From Erysipelotrichaceae bacterium (lineage in GTDB: Bacteria; Bacillota_I; Bacilli_A; Erysipelotrichales; Coprobacillaceae): DNA of 46,456 nucleotides. This document shows, in pieces, positions 25,620 through 34,238 of this stretch. How positions within the stretch are numbered: the stretch's first letter is position 1; the number at the start of each line of letters is the position of its first letter. Under the pieces are notes generated by a model, which was not told the origin of the DNA, did no database searches, and saw only the letters and a program-made list of their open reading frames with translations. Location: assembly GCA_021770925.1 (NCBI GenBank), contig JAETPY010000007.1, positions 1 through 46,456 of the forward strand, written 5' to 3'. The position numbers and the translations under genes were made by a program.

Positions 25620-26461
25620 TACCATAATCCTCTTATATTTTTTAAATATCCATTGCCATCTGGTCCATACACTGCTAAAACTTTCTTATCTTTATTTACA
25701 ATCACTACCTGCTCATTTAAATCAGATTTGATTTTTTTACCATGATAAACAATATTTTCATCTTCCACCATTAATTGTTTATAGTCGCTTAAAGCAGTTT
25801 CTAAACTTAAACAATTAAATTTGCCAGCTTCAATCTGTTCTAAAGTAAAACAGTCATTTAAAGCAAATTTACCAGATTTAGTTCTGATAAGATCATACAT
25901 ATGTCCTGGATACCCTAATTTAGCTGCTATATCAAAACACAACGAACGAATATAAGTTCCTTTAGAACAGCCAACTTTAAATTTGATGAAATTTTCTTTG
26001 ATTTCTAAAATATCCAAATAATCAATTGTAACAGTTCTTGTAGGAATTTCTACAGCTTCTCCCCTTCTAGCGTATTCATATAACTTTTTTCCATTAACTT
26101 TAATGGCCGAATATAACGGAGGGTTTTGTTCCTGCTTTCCCACAAAGCTCTTTAAACAAGCTATAATTTTATCATCATCTATCTTTTGATATTCCATAGT
26201 TTCCAAAACATTGCCACTTGCATCATAAGTATCCGTACTTATTCCTAAACTCAACGTTGCTATATATTCTTTACTTTCACTAGTTAAAAATTGTAGTACT
26301 TTTGTTGCTTTATTAATACATACCACTAATACACCAGTAGCATCAGGATCCAGAGTTCCACAATGCCCTACTTTTTTAGTATGTAAAATTTTTCGTAATT
26401 TATTAACCACATCATGACTCGTCATTCCTGCTGGTTTATTTACTAATATTATTCCATCCAT
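25619..26461 (-). CDS. truB: tRNA pseudouridine(55) synthase TruB
   Basis: About 280 aa. Forms pseudouridine 55 in the T loop of tRNAs. Motifs: GIILVNKPAGMTSHDVVNKLR, catalytic Asp in GHCGTLDPDATGVL, KSFVGKQEQNPPLYSAIKVNGKKLYEYAR region, and SKGTYIRSLCFDIA. The C-terminal PUA-like part is short. Start placed at ATG 26461 with GGTGA 5 nt upstream; a GTG at 26470 lies within that ribosome site. Confidence 0.95.
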   Translation of the reverse strand: MDGIILVNKPAGMTSHDVVNKLRKILHTKKVGHCGTLDPDATGVLVVCINKATKVLQFLTSESKEYIATLSLGISTDTYDASGNVLETMEYQKIDDDKIIACLKSFVGKQEQNPPLYSAIKVNGKKLYEYARRGEAVEIPTRTVTIDYLDILEIKENFIKFKVGCSKGTYIRSLCFDIAAKLGYPGHMYDLIRTKSGKFALNDCFTLEQIEAGKFNCLSLETALSDYKQLMVEDENIVYHGKKIKSDLNEQVVIVNKDKKVLAVYGPDGNGYLKNIRGLW

Positions 26462-26501
26462 TATTATCACCGTTTATCATTTTACAAAGGATTATAATAA
26501 A

Positions 26502-26519
26502 ATGCAAATATCTTTGCAT
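26502..26519. repeat. Palindrome between divergent truB and ttcA
   Basis: Perfect 7-bp arms ATGCAAA / TTTGCAT around TATC. It overlaps the predicted ttcA -35 box, so it may be an operator. No T run on either side supports a terminator. Confidence 0.4.
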
Positions 26520-26541
26520 ATATTAATAATTTTGTTAAAAT
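26514..26541 (+). promoter_or_regulatory. Possible ttcA promoter
   Basis: TTGCAT (26514-26519), a 16-bp spacer and TAAAAT (26536-26541). Confidence 0.4.
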
Positions 26542-26559
26542 AAAAGACGGTGATTATAA

Positions 26560-27315
26560 ATGACAATGAAAAAAGTATTAGGCTGTATCCGTAAAGCTGA
26601 TGAAGAGTTTGATTTAATTCAAGATGGCGATAAAATTTGTGTAGGAGTATCTGGAGGTAAAGATTCAACGTTACTTTTATACTGTCTATCGTTATATAAA
26701 AAATTTGCTCGTGTTAAATTTGATGTAGTTGGCGTTCATATTGAGATGGGATTTCCAGATATGAATTTTAGTGAAGTGGATACTTTTTGTAAAAAAAACA
26801 ACATTGAATTATATCATGAACCTAGTGATGTTTATGAAATTTTAAAATTGAATAAAACAGAAGATGGCCGTTTACAGTGTTCGCTTTGTTCAAAATTTAA
26901 AAAAGCATTGGTTATTGACGGGGCAAAAAAATATGGATGTAATAAAGTAGCTTTTGCTCATCATGGTGATGATGCCGTGGAAACTTTATTTATGAATATG
27001 ATCTATGGTGGTAAGATTGCTACTTTTACTCCTAAAATGTATTTAACACGAACAGAAATGAATTTCATTCGTCCCTTAGTCTATGCCTATGAATCAGATG
27101 TAGTACTTGCTGTAAAAGAAGCTCATATCCCAGTTGTAACTTCTACCTGTCCTGCTGACAAACATACTAAACGTGAGGAATTTAAACAGTTATTAAATGA
27201 TTTGTATCAAAAATATCCTCAAGCCAAAAGTAATTTACTAACTAGTTTAACTAATGAAAAAAACACTATGCTTTGGAAAAAAACACCTAAAAAAAAAATA
27301 AAGTCACAAATGTGA
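26560..27315 (+). CDS. ttcA: tRNA 2-thiocytidine biosynthesis protein TtcA-like PP-loop ATPase
   Basis: 251 aa. The PP-loop CVGVSGGKDSTLLLY (about 31-45) activates the target base; CSLCSK near residue 110 and Cys in TSTCPADK near 210 fit the Fe-S ligands of the TtcA/TtuA group; AFAHHGDDAVETLFMNM is the second signature. TtcA thiolates C32 of some tRNAs. Related TtuA acts on U54, so the exact target is inferred. Ribosome site GGTGAT. The C-terminus is strongly basic. Monocistronic, ending at a hairpin. Confidence 0.82.
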   Translation: MTMKKVLGCIRKADEEFDLIQDGDKICVGVSGGKDSTLLLYCLSLYKKFARVKFDVVGVHIEMGFPDMNFSEVDTFCKKNNIELYHEPSDVYEILKLNKTEDGRLQCSLCSKFKKALVIDGAKKYGCNKVAFAHHGDDAVETLFMNMIYGGKIATFTPKMYLTRTEMNFIRPLVYAYESDVVLAVKEAHIPVVTSTCPADKHTKREEFKQLLNDLYQKYPQAKSNLLTSLTNEKNTMLWKKTPKKKIKSQM

Positions 27316-27323
27316 ATAAAAAG

Positions 27324-27362
27324 TGGAAATCATTAATACATTTTGATTTTCCATTTTTCTTT
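27324..27362 (+). terminator. Terminator after ttcA
   Basis: TGGAAATCA pairs with TGATTTTCCA (one bulged T), followed by TTTTTCTTTT. Confidence 0.75.
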
Positions 27363-27459
27363 TGATAAAAAATTTAATATTTTTTATCACTTTATAATTT
27401 TTTGATTTTTTTATTCAAAACTTTTAATTAATAACATTATTTATCTATAGTACTGTTCG

Positions 27460-27610
27460 TCATGATAATAAAATAAGCATCAATAGACTGATATCCATCC
27501 AGTCTATGATGTTCTTTAACTTCTTAGTATGTTTTTGTTTTTGTTTCCTAACTTTTCTCTCCATCTTCTTTCAGTAACCTTTTTTTCTTGCTCATTAGAT
27601 CTCCTTTCAT
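27460..27610 (-). pseudogene. Short decayed gene start, possibly FtsW/RodA-like
   Basis: In the 450-bp gap between ttcA and tyrS, AAAGGAG lies 5 nt before an ATG at 27595, giving MSKKKRLLKEDGEKS then a stop. One frame over, 27564-27460 reads RKVRKQKQKHTKKLKNIIDW then MDISLLMLILLS and stops. Joined across a one-base shift this resembles the basic tail plus first membrane helix of an FtsW/SpoVE-type protein. It could equally be a chance short ORF. The DNA contains a long inverted repeat (27478-27511). Confidence 0.3.
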
Positions 27611-27625
27611 CAATAATCTTTACAA

Positions 27626-27654
27626 ACAAAAAAGCAACTCTTGAGAATTGCTTT
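27626..27654 (-). terminator. Orphan hairpin/terminator downstream of tyrS
   Basis: AAAGCAA..CTC / GAG..TTGCTTT stem followed on the minus strand by TTTTTTG. It is a second hairpin 36 bp past the tyrS terminator, perhaps a backup or the relic of a lost gene. Confidence 0.6.
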
Positions 27655-27689
27655 AAATCATATAAATTATTTTATGAGAATGTTTTAAA

Positions 27690-27720
27690 AAATAAAAAGG
27701 GCATGTTTTTAACACACCCC
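27690..27720 (-). terminator. Terminator after tyrS
   Basis: GGGTGTGTT / AACATGCCC stem (with G-U pairs) followed on the minus strand by TTTTTATTTTTT, 46 bp past the stop. Confidence 0.8.
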
Positions 27721-27766
27721 AATACTTAAACTGCTTAACTTAATGACTTTAACTAAATATCCACTT

Positions 27767-28993
27767 TTAAACATGTTTGATTACAAAATAGTTCTTTTTA
27801 CCTCGACGAATTACTGTTGCTTCATTACCAAATGAATTAGCTTTGCTGACAATAAATTCAACATCTTTAATTCTTTCACCATTAATTAAAATTGATCCGC
27901 CATTAACAAATTCACGAGCTTCACGTTTACTTTTAGCCGCTCCACAAGTAATCAAAGCATCTAGAATATTTAAATCTTCATTTATTTCAAAACTTGGTAC
28001 ACCTTCAAAACATACTTTAACTTGTTCTAAAGTCAAAGATTGAATCTGTCCTGAAAATAACATTTTAGAAATATTTACAGCCTCATCATACGCTTCTCTA
28101 CCATGTAAAAAAGTAATTACTTCACGAGCTAAAGCCTGATGCGCTTCTCGTAAATGAGGTTGAGTTTTATTCTTTTCTTCTAATTCCATGATTTCTTCAG
28201 GTGTTAAGAATGTCAAGAATTTTAAGTAATCAATTACCTTATCATCTTCTGAGTTAATAAAGAACTGATACATTTCATAAGGAGATGTTTTTTCTTTATC
28301 TAACCAAATAGCTTTACCATTTGTCTTACCAAATTTAGTTCCATCACTTTTAGTTAAAAGCGGCATTGTAAAACCATAAGCTTCTTTACCGTCTTTTTTT
28401 CTAATTAATTCAATTCCGGCTGTGATATTTCCCCATTGATCTTGACCAGCTACTTGCATAACACAGTTTTTATTATTATATAACCACTCAAAATCCATTG
28501 CCTGCATGATCATATAAGAAAATTCTGTATATGTAATTCCAGCATCTAAACGACGTTTGACAATATCTTTATTCAGCATATAGTTAACATTAAAATATTT
28601 ACCATAATCTCTTAAAAAATCAATAAAATTCAAATCTTTAGACCAGTCATAATTATTAACCACTTCGAATCCAAATAAATCCTGAGCTTGTTTTTTTAAA
28701 CAGGCAAAGTTATGTTCAACAGTTTCTTTTGTAATCATTGGTCTTTCAGTATCCGGTTTAGGATCTCCAATCAATCCAGTTGCTCCCCCAACTAACAAAA
28801 TTGGATTATGTCCAGCTTCTTTTAAACGTTTAGAAATTAAAAATGATGAAAAATGCCCAATATGTAAACTATCTCCAGTTGGATCAGTTCCAATATAAAA
28901 AGTCATCCCACCATTATTTAACTTTTCTTCTAAATCTGGTGAACTAACATCTTTAATTAATCCACGCCAAACTAATTCATCATAAATCTTCAT
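27767..28993 (-). CDS. tyrS: Tyrosyl-tRNA synthetase
   Basis: 408 aa. Class I enzyme charging tRNA-Tyr. HIGH motif in DPTGDSLHIGHFSS near residue 46, tyrosine-site segments MQAMDFEWLY and QVAGQDQWGNITAGIEL, and KFGKTNGKA in place of KMSKS (as in many bacterial TyrRS). A C-terminal S4-like domain carries SKREAREFVNGGSILINGERI. Controlled by the T-box leader upstream, so transcription should rise when uncharged tRNA-Tyr accumulates. Confidence 0.97.
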   Translation of the reverse strand: MKIYDELVWRGLIKDVSSPDLEEKLNNGGMTFYIGTDPTGDSLHIGHFSSFLISKRLKEAGHNPILLVGGATGLIGDPKPDTERPMITKETVEHNFACLKKQAQDLFGFEVVNNYDWSKDLNFIDFLRDYGKYFNVNYMLNKDIVKRRLDAGITYTEFSYMIMQAMDFEWLYNNKNCVMQVAGQDQWGNITAGIELIRKKDGKEAYGFTMPLLTKSDGTKFGKTNGKAIWLDKEKTSPYEMYQFFINSEDDKVIDYLKFLTFLTPEEIMELEEKNKTQPHLREAHQALAREVITFLHGREAYDEAVNISKMLFSGQIQSLTLEQVKVCFEGVPSFEINEDLNILDALITCGAAKSKREAREFVNGGSILINGERIKDVEFIVSKANSFGNEATVIRRGKKNYFVIKHV

Positions 28994-29010
28994 CTTTTAT
29001 CCTCCATCTA

Positions 29011-29223
29011 TAAAATAAAAAGATTTCATCCTAAAGGACGAAATCTCGCGGTACCACCTTTATTCATGTATCTTTACATGCTCTTAGATTCATAACGGAA
29101 TTACCCGTCTAGACTTTGCATCTAGAAACTCCAGAGTGTATTCATCATTAGTACATCCTTGTTTTCACCAGCCACAAGGTCTCTTAAATGCCTATCTTGA
29201 TTACTATTTTCCTTCAACGTCGT
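29011..29223 (-). promoter_or_regulatory. T-box leader of tyrS, specifier UAC (Tyr)
   Basis: The minus strand carries the T-box core AAGGTGGTACCGCG (29047-29060) and then a terminator AGATTTCATCC / GGACGAAATCT (29021-29046) with a T-rich tail. In Stem I the specifier UAC (29138-29140) lies in GAATACACTCT, just before the closing strand of the stem, matching the Tyr enzyme downstream. Uncharged tRNA-Tyr should stabilise the antiterminator. Confidence 0.93.
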
Positions 29224-29229
29224 AATTGA

Positions 29230-29258
29230 ATTATATTCTAAAATAAAGGATAAGTCAA
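29230..29258 (-). promoter_or_regulatory. Promoter of the tyrS T-box transcript
   Basis: TTGACT (29253-29258), a 17-bp spacer and a perfect TATAAT (29230-29235). Confidence 0.85.
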
Positions 29259-29274
29259 CCTCCATTATTTTATA

Positions 29275-29595
29275 TTATTCTACAATAACAGCTGTACCAC
29301 TTGCTGTAACCATCATCATATCATTGCCAGTACCTAACATTTCATAGTCAATATCTACTCCAATTACCGCATTAGCACCAACTGCTTGGGCTCTTTCCTG
29401 CATCTCTTTTAAAGCCTCCTGCCTACAAGCCATTAATTCTTCTTCATATCCCGCACTTCGTCCACCAAAAATATTTCTAATACCTGCTCCAATATCCTTA
29501 AACATATTGACCCCAGAAATCACTTCGCCAAAAACTATCCCTTTATATTCAACTACTCTTTTTCCATCAATTTGATTTGTTGTTGTAACAACCAT
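29275..29595 (-). CDS. YbjQ-family (UPF0145) protein
   Basis: 106 aa. Signature parts: N-terminal [39 protein letters not shown], and [17 protein letters not shown]. The family folds as a small pentameric alpha/beta protein; a heavy-metal-binding role was proposed from structure, but the function is unknown. Ribosome site AAGGAGG. Monocistronic between ccpA and tyrS, with no obvious terminator before the tyrS promoter. Confidence 0.9.
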   Translation of the reverse strand: MVVTTTNQIDGKRVVEYKGIVFGEVISGVNMFKDIGAGIRNIFGGRSAGYEEELMACRQEALKEMQERAQAVGANAVIGVDIDYEMLGTGNDMMMVTASGTAVIVE

Positions 29596-29853
29596 GACAT
29601 TTTCCTCCTTAGTATTTAATAATTAAATTTTAACTCATTTGCTGTTTATATGCCACTTATATCATAATAATTCTTAAATAAAAGCATGAAAATTAATATC
29701 CAAAATTCTTTATTTTAATTTATGACATTCATTTCAACAATATAATATTATCTATAATCTTTATTTTTTTAAATTATAAAAATTTCACTAAAATCAAAAT
29801 AATTACAAACAGTTTTTCACTATTCTATACTTTTAAAAACAAAAAACTGATAC
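29596..29853. other. AT-rich intergenic region upstream of the ybjQ-like gene
   Basis: About 260 bp between the ybjQ-like start and the ccpA terminator. It must hold the ybjQ-like promoter, but several TATAAT-like strings compete and I cannot choose one. No coding remnant seen. Confidence 0.5.
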
Positions 29854-29880
29854 TAAAAAACAGCATAACTGCTTATGCTG
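29854..29880 (-). terminator. Terminator of the murC-ytxG-ytxH-ccpA unit
   Basis: CAGCATAA / TTATGCTG stem followed on the minus strand by TTTTTTAG, 21 bp past ccpA. Confidence 0.85.
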
Positions 29881-29901
29881 CCTAAATAATCGATAATACT
29901 T

Positions 29902-30906
29902 TTATTCATTGGTAGAATTGCGTTTTATAAACATGTGCTGTACAACAATTTCCTTAGATTCAATTTTCTCTTCATGTAAAAACTTTGTTAATAAACGAAC
30001 TGCAAGTGCTCCCATATCATAGACAGGAACATTCAACGAAGATAATGTAGGCTTACACATAATCGAATAGCTTGTATTCAACATTCCTACAACTTCCATT
30101 TCGTCAGGTATTTTTATTCCATTTTCCTGAGCAGCATTAATTACTGCAACTCCATCTTTATCATATCCACAAAATACTAAATCATGTTTATGATTTTTAA
30201 AATATTCTACAAAATTAGGATAAGTATTCTCATAATGGCTTGAACTCGTTAGAATTTGATTAGTTGTAAAAACTTTCTCATATTTTTTATATGTATCTTT
30301 AATGCCTTCAATTATTTCATCACTTTTAATCAAATTTTGTTTAGGTAAAATATAAACAATATCATCTTTACCCTTTGCTAAATATTTATCAACGATTTCC
30401 TCAGCTGCTTTTTTTACATCAATATAAATAGAACCAATATTATCACCTGATAATTTTTTACCTATAACAACTATTGGTAATTTATATTTGACAATTGCTT
30501 CAATTGTTTCATCAATATTATCGTTATTAAATAAAATAACACCATCTACACGAGATTTAACTAAGCGCTCTGTTATATCAGCAACTGTATTTTCATCTCC
30601 AATATCATCAGTAGTATACATATTTATATTATAATCTAAATGTCTTCCTGTATCACCAATACCGCCAATCATATCTTTTACATGAGCAAATAGTGATTGA
30701 GGAAAAACGATTGCAATAGTTGTAGTTTTACTAGTTGCTAATCCTCTAGCTATATCATTTGGTTTGAAATCTAAACGTTCAATAACATCCAAGACTTTTT
30801 GTTTGGTTTTCTCCCGAACAACATTTGAACCATTAATCACTCGAGATACAGTTGCAAGAGAAACTCCAGCTTCCCTTGCAACATCATAAATAGTAACTTT
30901 TTTCAT
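29902..30906 (-). CDS. ccpA: Catabolite control protein A
   Basis: 334 aa, LacI/GalR family. N-terminal helix-turn-helix TIYDVAREAGVSLATVSRVI and hinge FKPNDIARGLATSKTTT, then a periplasmic-binding-like effector domain. The C-terminal VPVYDMGALAVRLLTKFLHEE closely follows Bacillus CcpA. CcpA with HPr-Ser46-P binds cre sites to repress or activate carbon genes. The ytxG-ytxH-ccpA order next to murC supports orthology, and a cre lies upstream of ackA in this window. Its ATG overlaps the ytxH stop (TAATG). Confidence 0.93.
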   Translation of the reverse strand: MKKVTIYDVAREAGVSLATVSRVINGSNVVREKTKQKVLDVIERLDFKPNDIARGLATSKTTTIAIVFPQSLFAHVKDMIGGIGDTGRHLDYNINMYTTDDIGDENTVADITERLVKSRVDGVILFNNDNIDETIEAIVKYKLPIVVIGKKLSGDNIGSIYIDVKKAAEEIVDKYLAKGKDDIVYILPKQNLIKSDEIIEGIKDTYKKYEKVFTTNQILTSSSHYENTYPNFVEYFKNHKHDLVFCGYDKDGVAVINAAQENGIKIPDEMEVVGMLNTSYSIMCKPTLSSLNVPVYDMGALAVRLLTKFLHEEKIESKEIVVQHMFIKRNSTNE

Positions 30907-31382
30907 TAATCTTTTAAATCTTCAATGATGACATCTAACTCATCTTCAATATCATCCATTGCATTATCTAATTCTTTTAATGCATCAAAATCTTTATCTT
31001 GAATCTTAGTCTTGATTTCATTTAACTTATTTGTCATCTCATCACTGATTTTTGCAACTGACGCTTTAAAATTTGCATATTCATCACTTGATTTGACAGA
31101 ATTAGCTAACTCTTCTAATTTCCCTTTAACTACTGATAATTTATTACCAGTAGTATCTTTAAATTCTTCTATATCGAATTCATCAATAGCAAGTTTTATT
31201 TCTTCAATTGTATTATTGATTAAAGTCTCAACATCTTCCTTCGTCATATTCTGAGCTTTATCATATAACTCCTGTGACTTTTCTTTAAGTTCTTCTCTTA
31301 ACTCACTACCCTTTTTTGGCGCCAACAACATCCCAATTACTGTACCAACACCAATACCAGCTATAAATTTTCCAATTTTCAT
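30906..31382 (-). CDS. ytxH: YtxH-family envelope/stress protein
   Basis: 158 aa. Begins with a Gly-rich hydrophobic segment (FIAGIGVGTVIGMLLAPKKGSELREEL), the YtxH domain signature, then a long amphipathic acidic helical region resembling apolipoprotein-type repeats. In Bacillus ytxH belongs to a general stress operon; its molecular role is unclear. It overlaps ccpA by 1 nt and follows ytxG by 15 bp. Confidence 0.88.
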   Translation of the reverse strand: MKIGKFIAGIGVGTVIGMLLAPKKGSELREELKEKSQELYDKAQNMTKEDVETLINNTIEEIKLAIDEFDIEEFKDTTGNKLSVVKGKLEELANSVKSSDEYANFKASVAKISDEMTNKLNEIKTKIQDKDFDALKELDNAMDDIEDELDVIIEDLKD

Positions 31383-31397
31383 AATAATCTCACCTTT

Positions 31398-31688
31398 CTA
31401 AAATTTCCTTTTAAAAAAACTAATAATAGCACCAATTGGATTAAACTTAGGTCGATTTGGATCAAAGAAACGTGCAACTGATTCTACAGGTGCATTTAAA
31501 AGATCCAATTTATAAGTTATATCATCCATAATTTTTTCTGCCTTATTAATCGTACTTTGAGCCATTTCTACTGTGTTACCTACCTGTTTTACTGTTGTTG
31601 AACTGCGAAGCAATAACACTCCCAAACAAACTAAAGCAAAAGCTCCTGACAAAATTAAAACACAGTAACAAACATCTATAGCAGTCAT
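31398..31688 (-). CDS. ytxG: DUF948 membrane protein, YtxG-like
   Basis: 96 aa. One N-terminal transmembrane helix (about 5-27), then a coiled segment (STTVKQVGNTVEMAQSTINKAEKIMDDI) and a Pro/Phe-rich tail ending in FFKRKF. This matches DUF948 proteins, which precede ytxH in Firmicutes. Function unknown. It lies between murC and ytxH in one transcript. Confidence 0.82.
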   Translation of the reverse strand: MTAIDVCYCVLILSGAFALVCLGVLLLRSSTTVKQVGNTVEMAQSTINKAEKIMDDITYKLDLLNAPVESVARFFDPNRPKFNPIGAIISFFKRKF

Positions 31689-31736
31689 AACATTACCTCG
31701 ACTTTCTAAAAAACATTATACCACAATTTTTAATAC

Positions 31737-33047
31737 TTACATAGATTTTTTTATCGTGATAACTTTTTCTTCAAGTTTATAAATATCTTTACTTGACATA
31801 AACAAGAACACCACATCATCATATTTTGCTAGCTCTTTAGCTGCTTCTAAATCTTCTCCAATAACTTTTGCTCTCGGTAAATTTTTAGCGATATCATATA
31901 TATCAATATCAATACCTTCTTCTTTTACAGCATTTTCAGGGAAAGGACAAAAATAAGGATAATCAGCTAAATCCATAGCATGAGCAAATTCAACTGCAAA
32001 TCTAGCACCTCGAGAAAAACGATCAGGTTTAAATACTGCAACAATCTTTTTACCAGGATATTTAACTCGAGTAGCTTCTATAACATATTTAATTGCTGTT
32101 GGATGATGAGCATAATCATCGACATAAATATTATTTCCTACTTCAGTAACACTATAGCGACGTTTAGTACCTTCAAATGTAGCCAGTCTATCTTGAATAT
32201 ATTCACTACTCATATTTTCTAAATAACCAAGTGTAATAATTGCAAGTGAATTATATAACATATGCATACCAAAAAATGGCAAATTAAAATGTCCAAATAA
32301 TTCATCATGAATGTATATATCAAATGAAAAACCTAAATTATTCTCAATTATATTTACCGCCCTAACGTCATTATAGTCATTTAACCCAAATCTCATAACT
32401 CTTTTTTTAAATTTAATTTTTTTGATATTTGGATCATCCCCCCAAACAATTACAGTGTCTTTAACCTGATTAGCAAATTTTTCAAATGATTCAATATAGC
32501 GGTCTAATGTTTCAAAATAGTCAACATGATCCAATTCAATATTATTGATTATTGCATAATTTGGATAATAATGTAAAAAGTGATCCTGGAATTCACACGA
32601 TTCAGCTATAAAATATTTACTTTCTTTTGTTGCATAACCTGTTCCATCACCAATCAATACAGTTGTTTTATCAAAATTCTCAAATAAATGATATGCCATT
32701 CCTGTTGTTGTTGTTTTACCATGAGTACCTGCAATACTAATAGAAATGAATTTTTCCATAAATTGTCCTAAAAACTCAAAATAACGATAACACTTAACAT
32801 TAGGATTAGCTAAAGCTGCTTTAACTTCTATATGTTCATCATTAAAAGCATTGCCAATAATAACGGTATACCCATCTTTTATATTATCAGCATTAAATGA
32901 ATAAATTGGAATGTTTCTCTTCCTTAATTCATCTTCTATAAAAATATATTTATCAATATCACTACCACATACTTCATTTCCAAGTTCATGAAGGATTTCT
33001 GCAAGCGGTGCCATCCCTGAACCTTTGATTCCTATAAAATAATACAT
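31737..33047 (-). CDS. murC: UDP-N-acetylmuramate--L-alanine ligase
   Basis: 436 aa. Adds L-Ala to UDP-MurNAc in cytoplasmic peptidoglycan synthesis. N-terminal Rossmann-like UDP-binding part (FIGIKGSGMAPLAEIL), ATP loop SIAGTHGKTTTTGMAYH near residue 108, NIELDHVDYF, and in the C-terminal domain VDDYAHHPTAI and VFKPDRFSR. Ribosome site GAGGTGAC. First gene of the unit that continues into ytxG, ytxH and ccpA. Confidence 0.95.
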   Translation of the reverse strand: MYYFIGIKGSGMAPLAEILHELGNEVCGSDIDKYIFIEDELRKRNIPIYSFNADNIKDGYTVIIGNAFNDEHIEVKAALANPNVKCYRYFEFLGQFMEKFISISIAGTHGKTTTTGMAYHLFENFDKTTVLIGDGTGYATKESKYFIAESCEFQDHFLHYYPNYAIINNIELDHVDYFETLDRYIESFEKFANQVKDTVIVWGDDPNIKKIKFKKRVMRFGLNDYNDVRAVNIIENNLGFSFDIYIHDELFGHFNLPFFGMHMLYNSLAIITLGYLENMSSEYIQDRLATFEGTKRRYSVTEVGNNIYVDDYAHHPTAIKYVIEATRVKYPGKKIVAVFKPDRFSRGARFAVEFAHAMDLADYPYFCPFPENAVKEEGIDIDIYDIAKNLPRAKVIGEDLEAAKELAKYDDVVFLFMSSKDIYKLEEKVITIKKSM

Positions 33048-33134
33048 TCTTTGTCACCTCACTTCATCATTTTAACACAAATTAGAATAAATGTGTCTAA
33101 TGTATCCTAAAAAGTATAATTTTTTATCGACAAT

Positions 33135-33163
33135 TAAAATGATTAAGAGTAATTCTCTTAATC
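33135..33163 (-). terminator. Terminator of the hisS-aspS-peptidase unit
   Basis: 9-bp stem GATTAAGAG / CTCTTAATC followed on the minus strand by ATTTTAATT; the T tract is interrupted. Confidence 0.65.
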
Positions 33164-33164
33164 A

Positions 33165-34238
33165 TTAAATTACTATCAAATCTTTAGGATAACTATTTAA
33201 TACTTTACAACCATCTTTTGTAACCATTACTAAGTCTTCAATACGAACACCAAATTTACCTGGTAAATAAACACCTGGCTCAATTGAAAAAATCATTCCT
33301 TCTTGAACTTCTAAATCAAAATTTACCGAAACATCTCCATATTCATGAACATCTTTTCCAATAAAATGACCTAATCGATGATTAAATTCTTTACCATAGC
33401 CTGCTTTGCTAATAATATCTCGAGCTGTTTTGTCTATATCACACAATCTAACTCCAGGTTTAATCATCCCTTCAGCTGCCTGGTTAGCTGATTTTACTAA
33501 TTCGTATACTTTTTTAGCTTCTTCACTAACCTTTTGATAAAAAACAGTTCTAGTCATATCAGAACAGTAACCTTGATATTTACATCCCATGTCAATAATA
33601 ACACTATCACCTGGCAATAATCTACTATCATCATTTTCATGATGAGGATTAGCTCCATTTGCTCCATATGCGATAATAGCATCAAAACTATTTCCATCTG
33701 CTCCAAGATTACTATAAATATCATCCAGCTTAGCAGCAATCTCAATTTCACTTAAACCTAAGGAAACTTGTTTAATCACTTCATCCATCGCCTTATCATT
33801 AATGATACTTGCTTCAATCATTAACTTTTGCTCATCTTCATCCTTTATCATTCTTTGATAATCAATACATTTTGAACCATTTACTATTTTAACATCAGGT
33901 ATTTTATCCATCAAATCAAGTAAAAAATTAGCTGTCCAATGCTTATCCACTCCAATTGTTTTTGCATTATCAAGATTATCAACAATTGTTTGAACCGCAT
34001 CATCAGTGTCACTATGCCAAACAATTTCAATTCCTAAATCTTTTTCAACAAAAAATAATTTATTGAAAAATAATTTATGATTACCCTTAACTGACAGCAT
34101 TAATACATACATTCTTTCTCCAGGATGATTAACGTAATCAATTAAATAGTCAATTGATGATGGCTCACTGACCAGTAAATAGTCAAGATTAGCCTCTTTC
34201 ATTCTAGCAATTACTCCAGCGATACGCTCCTTATTCAT
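33165..34238 (-). CDS. M24 metallopeptidase, Xaa-Pro aminopeptidase-like
   Basis: 357 aa. N-terminal creatinase-type domain (about 1-125), then a pita-bread catalytic domain with the five expected metal ligands: two Asp (VIIDMGCKYQGYCSDMTRTV), His (NHRLGHFIGKDVHE) and two Glu (FSIEPGVYLPGKFGVRIEDL). It probably removes N-terminal residues before proline. The start overlaps the aspS end by 8 nt, so it is coupled to the synthetase genes under the T-box. Confidence 0.92.
   Translation of the reverse strand: MNKERIAGVIARMKEANLDYLLVSEPSSIDYLIDYVNHPGERMYVLMLSVKGNHKLFFNKLFFVEKDLGIEIVWHSDTDDAVQTIVDNLDNAKTIGVDKHWTANFLLDLMDKIPDVKIVNGSKCIDYQRMIKDEDEQKLMIEASIINDKAMDEVIKQVSLGLSEIEIAAKLDDIYSNLGADGNSFDAIIAYGANGANPHHENDDSRLLPGDSVIIDMGCKYQGYCSDMTRTVFYQKVSEEAKKVYELVKSANQAAEGMIKPGVRLCDIDKTARDIISKAGYGKEFNHRLGHFIGKDVHEYGDVSVNFDLEVQEGMIFSIEPGVYLPGKFGVRIEDLVMVTKDGCKVLNSYPKDLIVI

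Noticed and set aside
27478-27511. Long inverted repeat as an integron attC or recombination site
   Set aside because: No integrase, no flanking cassette and no conserved core; a relic hairpin or terminator is simpler.
27529-27729. 66-codon plus-strand ORF between ttcA and tyrS
   Set aside because: Runs across the tyrS terminator and the orphan hairpin, with a Phe/Leu/Ser-rich product typical of T-rich non-coding DNA.
33554-33751. 65-codon minus-strand ORF inside the M24 peptidase
   Set aside because: Alternative frame of a gene with all metal ligands intact.
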